DNA of 64,000 bases from Butyrivibrio sp. (GTDB taxonomy: Bacteria; Bacillota; Clostridia; Lachnospirales; Lachnospiraceae): positions 1 through 64,000 of the forward strand of contig JAFUYO010000024.1 of assembly GCA_017470505.1 (NCBI GenBank). The letters run 5' to 3'. Below, one piece after another: positions 40,594-49,187 of the stretch. The notes beneath the pieces are model-generated. The model searched no databases. It saw only the letters and a program-made list of their open reading frames with translations, and was not told where the DNA came from. Numbering within the stretch: position 1 is the first letter of the stretch; every line of letters starts with the position of its first letter. Made by a program: the position numbers and the translations under genes.

Positions 40594-42601
40594 CAAAAAT
40601 TGCATCCGGATGGTAGTAGGAATATGCCTCCATATAACTGCGTTTATAGGTTCTGGTATCATCAATTATCGCCTTTTCTGCACCGTTCCATTCGTCGCCC
40701 TTAAGGAACCTCTTTTTCTGCTTCGCATCATCCTTCTGCTCCCAGAGCTTTTTGATAGCTCTCTTAACCCCCTTAAGTCTGTCGGAAAGAGCCTCTCTCT
40801 CCTCGTTCGATAGAATATCCGCCATCTGATAGCTTAGCTGTTCAGCATCCAGCTGCATGATATGCTGTGCCATATCATAGTCAATAAAGGGGAGCTTGAC
40901 ATCCCCGTGTGATTCAAAGTTTTTTATCCTGTTGTAACCCTGCTGTCCTGTAGCGGTGATTTCATTGTACCTGAGCTTTCCAAAGCACATATCGTTATCT
41001 ATTCCGCAAATTGTGTTTATCACATACATATTTTTCTTTTGATCGAATTCATATGTGACATGATAATTGTTCCTGTGCCTGTCTACCTGCCCTGCAAGGA
41101 TATCAAAGATCTGTAGGTTTGCAAGGCTCCTTATTGCCTCAGGAGAATACATCACCTTTACGTTTTCTTTTTCTGCCTTGGAAAAGAGCTGTGCGCAGCT
41201 TATTCCCTTGGCTTCATCCATGATAACGCCTGACATCTTAGTGCCGTTTATCTGTATTTCCGTCATCCTGCTCTGAGTCACGAGGTCTTTCACCCCGAGG
41301 ATGGAGGCGAGTCTGCTGGACGCAACATTTCTCTTGGAGAGCTCACTCTTTTCTTCAACCTTAACGTTCTTTACTGCAATTGCATTTGAGAGATAGTTCT
41401 TGGAAATGGTCTTAAGCGTATCATGCAGGTAGAATAACTCACACTCTTTAAATTCCTTCATTTTTGAAGGATCTTTTGCACTTTCTTTAAGCAGGTTCAA
41501 CCCCTCTTTAAGCCACTTGTTAAGAGATGCCTCAATTGCTGACCCGTCACCTGACAGTTCAAGAGCGTAAAAAACCTTGCTAAGATCAGAACTCGCCTGA
41601 GCGATATCCGGATTATCCCTTAACAGTTTATCGATTGTATGATGAATATAAGACGAGTCTTTGTCGGTATATTTTGAGTCCAGTTCTTCTTTAAGAAGAT
41701 CCAAAAGTTCAGCTCTTCTCAAGTTTCTTGTTTTGATTCTCTCAATTTCTTCCTGAGATTCCCCGGTAGCAGTCAGATCCGGTATTTCCTTCTCAAGTCG
41801 CTTTTTCTCAGCGTCAATACTTGAAGAATATGTTCCCTCAGGGACAGACTCATGCTTCTTAAAGAACTTCTTCTCTTTGGTCTTGGTATCCTCAATTATG
41901 AAAAGCTCCGAGGTCGCCGCGCCGCCCTTGGTGAGCTTGAAGTCGCCGTTCTTATCGTCATAGACGGTTGTCCTGACTTTTCTAAGTACATCGCTCCACC
42001 TGGTTTCTTCATTAGTCTCATACTCACCGATCTTAATCTTCTCAATTGTCTCGGCAAAGCGCATTGACTCCCAGGTCAGCTGCTTGTGGAAGTCCTGAAC
42101 CATCTGCTTTCTGACCTTGCCCTCATCGGTGTAGGGGTTCTTGCGGTTTTCAAGGTAATTCCAGCAGGCAGAGCTGGCATCGAGAAAGGCCTTCTCGATA
42201 GCTGCCGAGTCCTTTAAGTCTATTTTTTTATCAAACAAATCGTCAAGCTTTTTTAACGAGTCAAGCACGGGCTTCATATACTTGGATGAAGGAACATCCC
42301 TTTTGCCCTGTATGGTCCTGCCCTTTTTGTCAATATAGGTGTAGCTCGCAGTCCTGACAAGGTCCTGCTTCTGACTGAAGGTCTCAAAGGACGCGGAGAT
42401 ATTTTCCTCCACCTCTTTGTGCTTCATTGTAAGGAGGGCATCTTCTTCATTCTGATCAAATTCAATGAGAGGCTCTTCACCTGCAATGTTTTTATCAGCA
42501 TTTATGTGATTTTTCAGAAGTTCACTCTGCTTTTGGGTATCGATCTCGGTGGTCTTGTTCTTTTCTTTAAACTGATACTGTTTTGGATCAAAATCTGCCA
42601 T
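40580..42601 (-). CDS. K2: PI3/4-kinase-like protein, paralogue of K1
   Basis: The 673-residue product has the same architecture as K1: N-terminal segment YQFKEKNKTTEIDT, helical domain (about 105-185, YMKPVLDSLKKLDDLF, then DEGKVRKQMV), candidate ATP lysine near 245-249 (KEKKFFKK), a longer insert (about 255-415), SKRNVASSRLASILGV (about 422-437), GQVDRHRNNY (about 504-513) and GIDNDMCFG (about 533-541). C-terminal helices LSYQMADILSNEEREALSDR follow. ATG 42601 is preferred over 42607: GGAGG (42609-42613) lies 7 bases upstream, the same arrangement as in K1. No signal peptide or membrane helix. It is likely an active phosphotransferase, or an AMPylase-like user of ATP; this is inference from motifs. 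Confidence 0.7.
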   Translation of the reverse strand: MADFDPKQYQFKEKNKTTEIDTQKQSELLKNHINADKNIAGEEPLIEFDQNEEDALLTMKHKEVEENISASFETFSQKQDLVRTASYTYIDKKGRTIQGKRDVPSSKYMKPVLDSLKKLDDLFDKKIDLKDSAAIEKAFLDASSACWNYLENRKNPYTDEGKVRKQMVQDFHKQLTWESMRFAETIEKIKIGEYETNEETRWSDVLRKVRTTVYDDKNGDFKLTKGGAATSELFIIEDTKTKEKKFFKKHESVPEGTYSSSIDAEKKRLEKEIPDLTATGESQEEIERIKTRNLRRAELLDLLKEELDSKYTDKDSSYIHHTIDKLLRDNPDIAQASSDLSKVFYALELSGDGSAIEASLNKWLKEGLNLLKESAKDPSKMKEFKECELFYLHDTLKTISKNYLSNAIAVKNVKVEEKSELSKRNVASSRLASILGVKDLVTQSRMTEIQINGTKMSGVIMDEAKGISCAQLFSKAEKENVKVMYSPEAIRSLANLQIFDILAGQVDRHRNNYHVTYEFDQKKNMYVINTICGIDNDMCFGKLRYNEITATGQQGYNRIKNFESHGDVKLPFIDYDMAQHIMQLDAEQLSYQMADILSNEEREALSDRLKGVKRAIKKLWEQKDDAKQKKRFLKGDEWNGAEKAIIDDTRTYKRSYMEAYSYYHPDAIFANRR

Positions 42602-42661
42602 AGCCATACCTCCGGTTTTTTTGTGTGTTCTCGTTCAAAAAAGGCTTTTACTGCACATTTT

Positions 42662-42691
42662 TTTATACGAATGCAATGTCATTTATGGCAG
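42662..42691 (-). promoter_or_regulatory. Promoter candidate of K2
   Basis: On the minus strand CTGCCA (42686-42691) and TATAAA (42662-42667) lie 18 bases apart, again with TCG directly before the -10. The leader would be about 55 bases. Confidence 0.45.
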
Positions 42692-42710
42692 CGATTGCAG
42701 CCTTTCAATA

Positions 42711-43508
42711 TCAGAACTCAAGTACCGGCGAGAGGCCGCTCCTCTCAGCTACCATGATCTTAAAGTCATCGCCGTGGTAGGGGTTATTCCCCATCTCAAT
42801 CTCAACGCGCACTGTCTCAAAGGCCAGCTCAGGCATGTTGTTCTCCTTGGATAGATGCCCCAAAAAGATTCCCTTCATCTTATCGTTTAAGAGCCTGCAG
42901 AGGAGCTCCCCTGACTTGTCGTTAGAAAGGTGCCCCTTGTTCCCGAGAATCCTGGTCTTGAGCCTGTAGGGGTATGGTCCCGTCTGCAGCATCCTGACGT
43001 CGTGGTTTGCCTCGAGAAGCAGAGCGTCACACGCAGAGAGCGCATTTACAGTGTACTCGTCGTAACACCCGAGGTCTGTCGCAACCCCTATCTTTTTGTC
43101 ACCGCAGTAAATCCGGTAGCCGCAGGGCTCAAGCGCATCGTGTGAGATAGCCATCGGGTCAATTATCATGTCGCCTACAACAACCGCCTGATCGACGGTG
43201 ACGGGGATGAACTCCGACTCTGCCATCTCGTTTTTCTTATCACTCATCCTGATCCCCGATATGGTCCCGGCAGTTGCGTAGATCGGGATGTCGTACTTTT
43301 TGAGGATAGTGTGAATGGCCGAAATGTGATCCGTGTGCTCATGGGTCACAAAAATAGCGCTGATGTCGTCAAAGCTAAGGTCAAGCGCGCACAGTCCCTC
43401 CTCGATTTTCTTTTTGCTGCTCCCCGCGTCGACAAGGATATGTGTGTTGTCCGATCCGATGTAGGTGCAGTTGCCGCTGCTACCGCTGGCTAAACTTGTA
43501 AATCTCAA
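42711..43508 (-). CDS. MBL-fold metallohydrolase, WalJ/YycJ type
   Basis: The 265-residue product has a metallo-beta-lactamase fold with the metal motif THEHTDH, further His/Asp ligands in ISHDALEP and DLGCYDEY, and the family start RFTSLASGSSGN. B. subtilis YycJ/WalJ is a nuclease-like protein linked to cell-wall and DNA repair functions. TTG 43508 is chosen as start because GGAGG (43514-43518) is 5 bases upstream and the product then begins like YycJ; the longer frame from 43535 adds 9 residues across a hairpin. The usual walRKHI neighbours are absent. Confidence 0.88.
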   Translation of the reverse strand: MRFTSLASGSSGNCTYIGSDNTHILVDAGSSKKKIEEGLCALDLSFDDISAIFVTHEHTDHISAIHTILKKYDIPIYATAGTISGIRMSDKKNEMAESEFIPVTVDQAVVVGDMIIDPMAISHDALEPCGYRIYCGDKKIGVATDLGCYDEYTVNALSACDALLLEANHDVRMLQTGPYPYRLKTRILGNKGHLSNDKSGELLCRLLNDKMKGIFLGHLSKENNMPELAFETVRVEIEMGNNPYHGDDFKIMVAERSGLSPVLEF

Positions 43509-43523
43509 TTTCCCCTCCAACAA

Positions 43524-43549
43524 GGACCGCACCAAATCTGATGCGGTCC
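43524..43549 (-). terminator. Hairpin between the ftsA-like gene and the metallohydrolase
   Basis: A perfect 8-bp stem GGACCGCA/TGCGGTCC with a 10-base loop starts 14 bases after the ftsA-like stop. The minus-strand tail TTGTTGG is poor in U, so it may be a partial terminator or processing site ahead of the metallohydrolase start. Confidence 0.45.
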
Positions 43550-43563
43550 CACAAAATACTCTT

Positions 43564-45756
43564 TTATCTCCAGTAGACCTCTATCTTGTCGCCCTCGTGT
43601 ATCGGCTGCATGTAGTCAGGTGTCGAGCCGTTTAAAGCCGTCACTATGCTCCTGCCGTTTGGCTTTGAGAGGTCAAAATCTATGGCATCAAAGATGTCAA
43701 CAAAGATGTAATCTGCCTTGCCGTGAAGTGTAACGGCATCGCCGTTGACGGTGATGTGCAGGTCGTGTGCGAGGACGTTTCTGACTACCTGCTCCCCTGC
43801 AAATGCCGCCTGGGCGCCCTCAGATCTCTCGTATGTCCCGTCGTCATCGGGCAGGTCGTCAAAGGAGAGCTGCCCGTTCTTGCCCGCGCGAAGCCTCTTC
43901 TCGTAGGCCATGTTCTCGTAGGAGTCCTCATTCGCCATGCGGACTGCCTCCTCGTCGGCACTTGGGAAATCCCTGTAGTAGTCCATGAGTACCTCTTCCT
44001 GGGACTTGAACTCAACCTTGAAGTTCTCATACACAGGAGTGTCGGCGTCACCTCTCTCGTTATTGACGATGATGACCGTGTCCTCGGTGAGCTCGATATC
44101 CATGAGCTCAGCAATCTGGGCTGCAGTGTTGTAGTCGAGGATTTTGACATCATCACCTGCCTTCAGGCTGTAGAAGCCGCTCTGAGGCTCGCCGTTTACG
44201 GTTGCGTACTTGGATGCCTGAACGTTTTTGCCGTTTACATTTACGTTGAAGTGCTGCTTGAACTCGGGGATGTTGTCGATCGAAGCCTTGCCCGGAGCTC
44301 CTGCGGTTGAGGGTGTGACCTCAATGATGTCGTTGGCATGGATCTTGGAGTGGATATCGGCAGGCTTCCCGTTGAGCTGGATTATTGCAGCTTCTCCGGG
44401 CTCGCCCCTTGATGCCCTCTCCTTGCCGTTTACCGTGTAGCGAAGCTCAGCGCCCCTCTTGGGGAAGAGATCCTCATTGGGGAAGGACGACTGCATTGCG
44501 GCATCAACGATCTGGAGCTTGCCGTTGTCGTATATCTTGGTCTGTGTCCCATTGAAGGAAACAAAGATAAAGTTGTTGGCTTCCTCATAGAAGCTGATGC
44601 AGATACCAAGGGGAGTGACTAAAAGTGAATCCCTCTCTATGCCGCCGTTGTTGAGGAAGGTGATGTTCTTCATAACTTCCTCGCCCCTTAAGGCAACTCT
44701 CTCCTCGGGGATATCCATATCCTTGGCGATCGCCTTGGTGTATCCCGGAACGCATCCGCCTCCGCCCACTACGAATATGGCGCTGACCGGCTTGTCGCCG
44801 TTCAGTCTCATGATCTCGTCGACAACCTTCTGTGCCATCTCATCGACCTTGGGCTTTATTATCCTCGCTATCTCTTTGGCGGTAATTGTCTTGTTAAGAC
44901 CCATGATGTCGACGTAATCTATCTTTTCATCGTGACTCGCCTTTATCTTGATCTCGTCAGCCGCGTTGAAATCAACGAGGCAGTGCTGGGCAATTATCTC
45001 AGTTATGTCGTCGCCTGCTATGGGGAGCATGCCGTAGGCTGTTATGGAGCCGTCATCGGTGACACAGATATCGCTTGTACCTGCGCCAACGTCGACGAGT
45101 GCCAGATTCAGCATCCTGAACCTGTCGGGGATTGCAACCATCATTGCAGCTATAGGCTCGAGAGTGAGGTTTGCAACCTTGAGCTGCGCTCTCTCACAGG
45201 CCTTGTAAAGTCCGTCTACACAGTCATCCGGAAGGAAGGTGGCGATGAGCTCGACGCTTACTTTCCCTGCGTTGTGCCCCTCGAGGTTCGCAATCTGGTA
45301 GCCATCGAGATAATAGTGCATCACAGAATATCCGACCAGATAGAACTTGAGGTCCGAGGTGTTCTGTGCAAGGAACTCCTGATACGCCTGCTCGACCGCA
45401 CCGGAGTCGAGGTTGTAGATGTCCTCATCCGTTATCGTGTGGTTGTCGGGATATTCATAGTTGTAGGTTGTCCTCACCGTGCGCAGCACACGTCCCGCAG
45501 CTGCGATACAGACATCTGTCATATGTATGTCGGTATCCTGCTCCAGTTTGTCCGTGACCTTTCTGATAGTCGCGCCGACCTTGCCGATGTCGTGGATCTG
45601 TCCGTCGAGCATGGCTCTGGTCTCATGCTTCTCCACAGCCTGCGCGATAACTATGAACTGCCCCTCGTTCATGTAGCCAACGGTTCCCACTACGCTCCTG
45701 GTTCCGATGTCCAGTCCGTATACTACCTTTTGATCATGCTGTTCCAAACTCGCCAT
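43564..45756 (-). CDS. FtsA-like actin-fold protein with long C-terminal extension
   Basis: The 730-residue product has an FtsA/PilM-type ATPase: VVYGLDIGTRSVVGTVG at the start, a 1C/SHS2-like insertion, phosphate-2 loop LALVDVGAGTSDICV and adenosine motif FVVGGGGCVPGY. FtsA is usually about 420 residues; here about 300 more residues follow, with two or three beta-grasp or ubiquitin-like segments (AAIIQLNGKPADIHSKIHAN, LKAGDDVKILDY, then DYMQPIHEGDKIEVYWR). The membrane-targeting helix typical of FtsA is not at the C-terminus. ATG 45756 is chosen for GGGGAG 10 bases upstream; it overlaps coaE by 23 bases. A second division-type role is inferred. Confidence 0.85.
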   Translation of the reverse strand: MASLEQHDQKVVYGLDIGTRSVVGTVGYMNEGQFIVIAQAVEKHETRAMLDGQIHDIGKVGATIRKVTDKLEQDTDIHMTDVCIAAAGRVLRTVRTTYNYEYPDNHTITDEDIYNLDSGAVEQAYQEFLAQNTSDLKFYLVGYSVMHYYLDGYQIANLEGHNAGKVSVELIATFLPDDCVDGLYKACERAQLKVANLTLEPIAAMMVAIPDRFRMLNLALVDVGAGTSDICVTDDGSITAYGMLPIAGDDITEIIAQHCLVDFNAADEIKIKASHDEKIDYVDIMGLNKTITAKEIARIIKPKVDEMAQKVVDEIMRLNGDKPVSAIFVVGGGGCVPGYTKAIAKDMDIPEERVALRGEEVMKNITFLNNGGIERDSLLVTPLGICISFYEEANNFIFVSFNGTQTKIYDNGKLQIVDAAMQSSFPNEDLFPKRGAELRYTVNGKERASRGEPGEAAIIQLNGKPADIHSKIHANDIIEVTPSTAGAPGKASIDNIPEFKQHFNVNVNGKNVQASKYATVNGEPQSGFYSLKAGDDVKILDYNTAAQIAELMDIELTEDTVIIVNNERGDADTPVYENFKVEFKSQEEVLMDYYRDFPSADEEAVRMANEDSYENMAYEKRLRAGKNGQLSFDDLPDDDGTYERSEGAQAAFAGEQVVRNVLAHDLHITVNGDAVTLHGKADYIFVDIFDAIDFDLSKPNGRSIVTALNGSTPDYMQPIHEGDKIEVYWR

Positions 45757-46384
45757 TATTTTTCCACTCCCCAAGTTTATTGTCTATCTGCTCAAATGCG
45801 GCGCCTTCTTCGCCGCTGTTATCTATCACAAAATCACAGCTCTTTCTGAACTCATCATCGCTTAGCTGCGATAAAAAGATCTCTCTTATCCGGTCATCTG
45901 AATAGCCCCTCGAGCGCTTAAGTCTGTCCCGCCGTATCTCCTCGTCTGCGTAGACATACCACATCTCATCTACAATATCTCTGTACCCGTTCTCAATCAG
46001 AAGCGCCGCCTCGACAAATACAAAGTCGTACTTAAAACGCGCCCTCTCTGACTCTATAATATTAATAATATAGTCATTTACAGCCGGATGTAAAATTTTA
46101 TTGACTTCATCAAGGAGCTCTTCATTGCCGAAGATTGCCTGCGCCATCTTCTTTTTGTCTATCTCGTAGTCACAGCCCAGGATCTCTTTTCCCAGGAGGG
46201 CGACGATGCTATCGTATGCGGGGAGCCCCTTTTTCTTGATGTCGTTGGCGACGTTGTCGGAGTAGATGACAAGTGCGTTGTAGCTTCCCTTTATGTACTC
46301 AAGGAGCGTGCTCTTGCCCGCCCCGACTCCGCCGGTTATCCCTATTATGTTGCACTTTCCGTGCCTTAAGCAGTTTTCTTTCAT
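45734..46384 (-). CDS. coaE: Dephospho-CoA kinase
   Basis: CoaE performs the last step of coenzyme A synthesis, phosphorylating the ribose 3'-OH of dephospho-CoA. The 216-residue product has the P-loop GITGGVGAGKST (about 15-26), the conserved SDNVANDI segment and LHPAVNDYI, with the lid arginines in RRDRLKRSRG. It lies between polA (40 bases) and the ftsA-like gene (overlap); polA-coaE adjacency is common in Firmicutes. Confidence 0.94.
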   Translation of the reverse strand: MKENCLRHGKCNIIGITGGVGAGKSTLLEYIKGSYNALVIYSDNVANDIKKKGLPAYDSIVALLGKEILGCDYEIDKKKMAQAIFGNEELLDEVNKILHPAVNDYIINIIESERARFKYDFVFVEAALLIENGYRDIVDEMWYVYADEEIRRDRLKRSRGYSDDRIREIFLSQLSDDEFRKSCDFVIDNSGEEGAAFEQIDNKLGEWKNNGEFGTA

Positions 46385-46424
46385 AGTAAGTCACATTATC
46401 GACTGTATTTTCCAAGCCTATAGG

Positions 46425-48644
46425 TCATTTCGCCTCGTACCAGTCTGATCCGGTGTGGCAGTCAACCTCCAATGGAACCGAGAGGTCTGCGCTTTTTCCC
46501 ATCTCCTCAACAAGGATATTGGTCACAATATCCTTCTCATCCGGTGCCGTCTCGATTACCAGCTCGTCATGGATCTGCAGGATGAGCCTTGACTTTAAGT
46601 TCTCTCTCTTTATCCTGAAAAAGACGTTTATCATCGCGATCTTCATGATGTCCGCCGCAGTTCCCTGGATCGGCGCGTTCATCGCAACCCTCTCGCCAAA
46701 CTGCCTCAGCATAAAGGTCGCCCCTTTCAGCTCAGGAATCGGGCGTCTCCTCCCGTAGAGAGTTTTGCTGAAACCGTTTTCCTTGGCAGATAGAATAGCC
46801 CTGTTCTGATAATCGCGAACCCCGGGGTAGGTGTCAAAGTACTTCTCCATGTAGTCCCTGGCCTCGGAAACAGAGATCGACAGATCCTGAGACAGGCCAA
46901 AAGAGCTCATGCCGTAGACGATGCCGAAGTTGACAGCTTTGGCGTTTCGCCTCTGCAGGGGCGTAACCTCATCAAAAGGCACGTGGAACACCTTTGATGC
47001 CGTTATCCTGTGGATGTCGCTGCCCTCGTGGTAGGCGTTTATAAGCCCCTCATCCTCCGACATGTGGGCGAGGATCCTGAGCTCTATCTGCGAGTAGTCA
47101 GCATCTGCAAAAAGATACCCCTCCTTCGGCACGAAGACCTTGCGGATGAGCCTTCCGAGCTCGGTCCTCATGGGTATGTTCTGAAGGTTCGGCTCCGTCG
47201 AGCTGATGCGCCCCGTCGCCGTTATGGTCTGGTTAAAGGATGTGTGTATCCTGTTATCGCTCTCAATATAAGCTGCAAGTCCGTCGGCATAGGTCGACTT
47301 CAGTTTCGCAAGTCCCCTGTACTCCAGAATATCTGCGACGATCCTGTGGTCGGGAGCAAGCTTTTCAAGTACGTCAGCCGCCGTCGAATATCCCGACCTG
47401 GTCTTCTTCTCCGCAGGCAGATGGAGCTTCTCAAAGAGGATCTCACCGAGCTGCTTGGGCGAATTGATATTGAAGGTCTCACCCGCAGCCTCGTAGATTG
47501 CGCTCTCAAGCTCAGTTATACGCTCTAAAAGGCGCGCCCCGTACTCTGACAGCGCATCCTTTCTGGCGATTATCCCCTCCTTTTCCATCGAGTACAGTAT
47601 GTAGGAAAGGGGCATCTCAATATCGTAAAACAGATCTGCCATACCGCTCTTTATCATCTTCTTTTTGAGGAGCGGCGCAGCTGCAAAACAGGTGTAAGCT
47701 GCCTTGCATGCATAGTCTGCAAGTACCTTTATCTCAATCTCCGAGAGCTTCTTTTTCCCGAAGACATCACTCCTTTTTTCCATCGGGATCCCGAGGACCT
47801 CCGAGCTGATGTCATGCGGCTCGTAGTCGCTCTTTAACGGGTTATTCAGATACGCCGCAAGCAGCGTATCAAAGCACCTTGGAAATTGGTCTCCGGAAGA
47901 ATCGTCCCCGTGTACGTACCCCCGGGTTCTGTTTGAAATCTCAACCGGGGTAAAAAACCTGTAGCTCTCCTTGATATCAAAGGTCGAAAGGTTCACTTTG
48001 CTGCTGAGCTCTTCAAGCTTCCCTCCGAGGTACTCAGCGGTTATGAAATTCTCGACCGGTATGTATGAGACGAGATCCTCTGAAAAACATATTGCCATCC
48101 CAGAGAGGGTCCTGTCCTTGAATTTATCGTTTAATCTCTCGGTGAGAAGGTAGAAGCCCACAAACTTATCTGCACCTGCAAGCTTTTCAGCCTCTTTAAA
48201 AAGCCCTTCTACTTCGTTTAAATCAGATGTGATTTTTGTTGTAAATTTAAACTTCGGAAGCTCGATTGCCTTTCCTGTCGGTGAGATGTCAAGAAGCGCC
48301 TTCTCTATGGCTGCCTTCAGATCATCGTCTATCGGCCCGGTTATGGAAGGGGCCGTACCCTCTTCTTCTAAATCACGTGAAACTACTAAGCCTGCAGCTG
48401 TCTTCAGAATTTCTTCAAATCTTACTGCCTGGTAATTAAGAACAGGCGTCAGAGAGTTTTCAGAATCACCAAACTCTACAGAAAGGCTTGTATACTCACC
48501 TGAAGATATCAGCTCTTTTAACCTGAAAAGAGCTCCGTATATGCCGCCTATGTGATTGCCCTCTGCATCCGTAAAATCGGGAATTGCATAGAAGGCATCG
48601 CGAACAAGTTTGCGAGCGTTTATTGAAAGTGTGTTGTCAGACAT
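46425..48644 (-). CDS. polA: DNA polymerase I, 5'-nuclease domain largely deleted
   Basis: The 739-residue product has intact polymerase motifs: A (DADYSQIELRILAHMSED), B (RRNAKAVNFGIVYGMSSFG) and C (QIHDELVIE). The 3'-5' exonuclease fold (about 150-330) lacks the DxE residues, as in Bacillus Pol I. The first 50 residues (AFYAIPDFTDAEGNHIGGIY, then LFRLKELI) match the start of the Pol I 5'-nuclease (AYHAFPPLT--GEPTGAMYG), but the following roughly 200 residues with the metal-binding aspartates are gone. A separate flap nuclease would be needed. ATG 48644 follows GGAGGG by 3-4 bases; a longer frame at 48668 overlaps the previous gene. Confidence 0.9.
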   Translation of the reverse strand: MSDNTLSINARKLVRDAFYAIPDFTDAEGNHIGGIYGALFRLKELISSGEYTSLSVEFGDSENSLTPVLNYQAVRFEEILKTAAGLVVSRDLEEEGTAPSITGPIDDDLKAAIEKALLDISPTGKAIELPKFKFTTKITSDLNEVEGLFKEAEKLAGADKFVGFYLLTERLNDKFKDRTLSGMAICFSEDLVSYIPVENFITAEYLGGKLEELSSKVNLSTFDIKESYRFFTPVEISNRTRGYVHGDDSSGDQFPRCFDTLLAAYLNNPLKSDYEPHDISSEVLGIPMEKRSDVFGKKKLSEIEIKVLADYACKAAYTCFAAAPLLKKKMIKSGMADLFYDIEMPLSYILYSMEKEGIIARKDALSEYGARLLERITELESAIYEAAGETFNINSPKQLGEILFEKLHLPAEKKTRSGYSTAADVLEKLAPDHRIVADILEYRGLAKLKSTYADGLAAYIESDNRIHTSFNQTITATGRISSTEPNLQNIPMRTELGRLIRKVFVPKEGYLFADADYSQIELRILAHMSEDEGLINAYHEGSDIHRITASKVFHVPFDEVTPLQRRNAKAVNFGIVYGMSSFGLSQDLSISVSEARDYMEKYFDTYPGVRDYQNRAILSAKENGFSKTLYGRRRPIPELKGATFMLRQFGERVAMNAPIQGTAADIMKIAMINVFFRIKRENLKSRLILQIHDELVIETAPDEKDIVTNILVEEMGKSADLSVPLEVDCHTGSDWYEAK

Positions 48645-48657
48645 ATTCCCTCCGGGT

Positions 48658-48981
48658 TCATAGAGCAATGAGCAGCAAAAGACATAGTGCGAAAAGCGCA
48701 GCGACCGCTATCTCGAGGACGTAGCTGATAAAGACCAGATACTTTCTGGCTCCCAGCTTTCTCCTGGAGTCACTCAAGAGATTGTCAAGCTCCTTATTCA
48801 GGTTGAATGTTTTGCCATCCTCGAGCCTTTTCAGTCCCACGCTGACGAGGAACTGAATAGTGAGTTCCTCCCTGCATTCAGAGCAACTCTCCACATGGGA
48901 CAGAAACAATGACAGATCCTGATTGTCAAGGTCATCGTCCAGAAAGGCCGGAATGAGCTTCTGTATATCGCTGCACTTCAT
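48658..48981 (-). CDS. Zinc-finger anti-sigma-factor-like membrane protein
   Basis: The 107-residue product has an HxxxCxxC zf-HC2 motif (HVESCSECREE, about 27-37) with an upstream cysteine, a linker and one C-terminal membrane helix (about 82-105). Such proteins hold ECF sigma factors at the membrane, but no sigma factor gene is adjacent in the window. ATG 48981 is taken; an in-frame GTG three bases earlier and a TTG at 48993 are alternatives. It leads the polA-coaE-ftsA-like run, which starts 13 bases after it. Confidence 0.75.
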   Translation of the reverse strand: MKCSDIQKLIPAFLDDDLDNQDLSLFLSHVESCSECREELTIQFLVSVGLKRLEDGKTFNLNKELDNLLSDSRRKLGARKYLVFISYVLEIAVAALFALCLLLLIAL

Positions 48982-49048
48982 CACGGCTACCAACCATCAA
49001 CATGTTGTGTATAAAAAGGGTGCTTTTACATCCAATTCTACAACATAT

Positions 49049-49077
49049 AGAATACTACAAAACGCATTGTTTATCAA
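49049..49077 (-). promoter_or_regulatory. Promoter of the zinc-finger/polA/coaE/ftsA-like operon
   Basis: On the minus strand TTGATA (49072-49077) and TATTCT (49049-49054) are separated by 17 bases, followed by a leader of about 60 bases. Confidence 0.55.
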
Positions 49078-49130
49078 ACATTTTCCGCAGAGCTGCGTTA
49101 TTCTTTTGCGTCAGCCTGGTTCCATAACAT

Positions 49131-49173
49131 AAGAAAAGCCTCCGAATGTTGTAATAACACATACGAAAGCTTT
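49131..49173 (-). terminator. Terminator after the GPH transporter
   Basis: A 15-bp stem (AAAGC outer arms, ATGT inner arms, two G-U pairs and one mismatch) lies 15 bases past the stop and is followed on the minus strand by TTTTCTTAT. Confidence 0.65.
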
Positions 49174-49187
49174 TATCTTTTTTGGGG

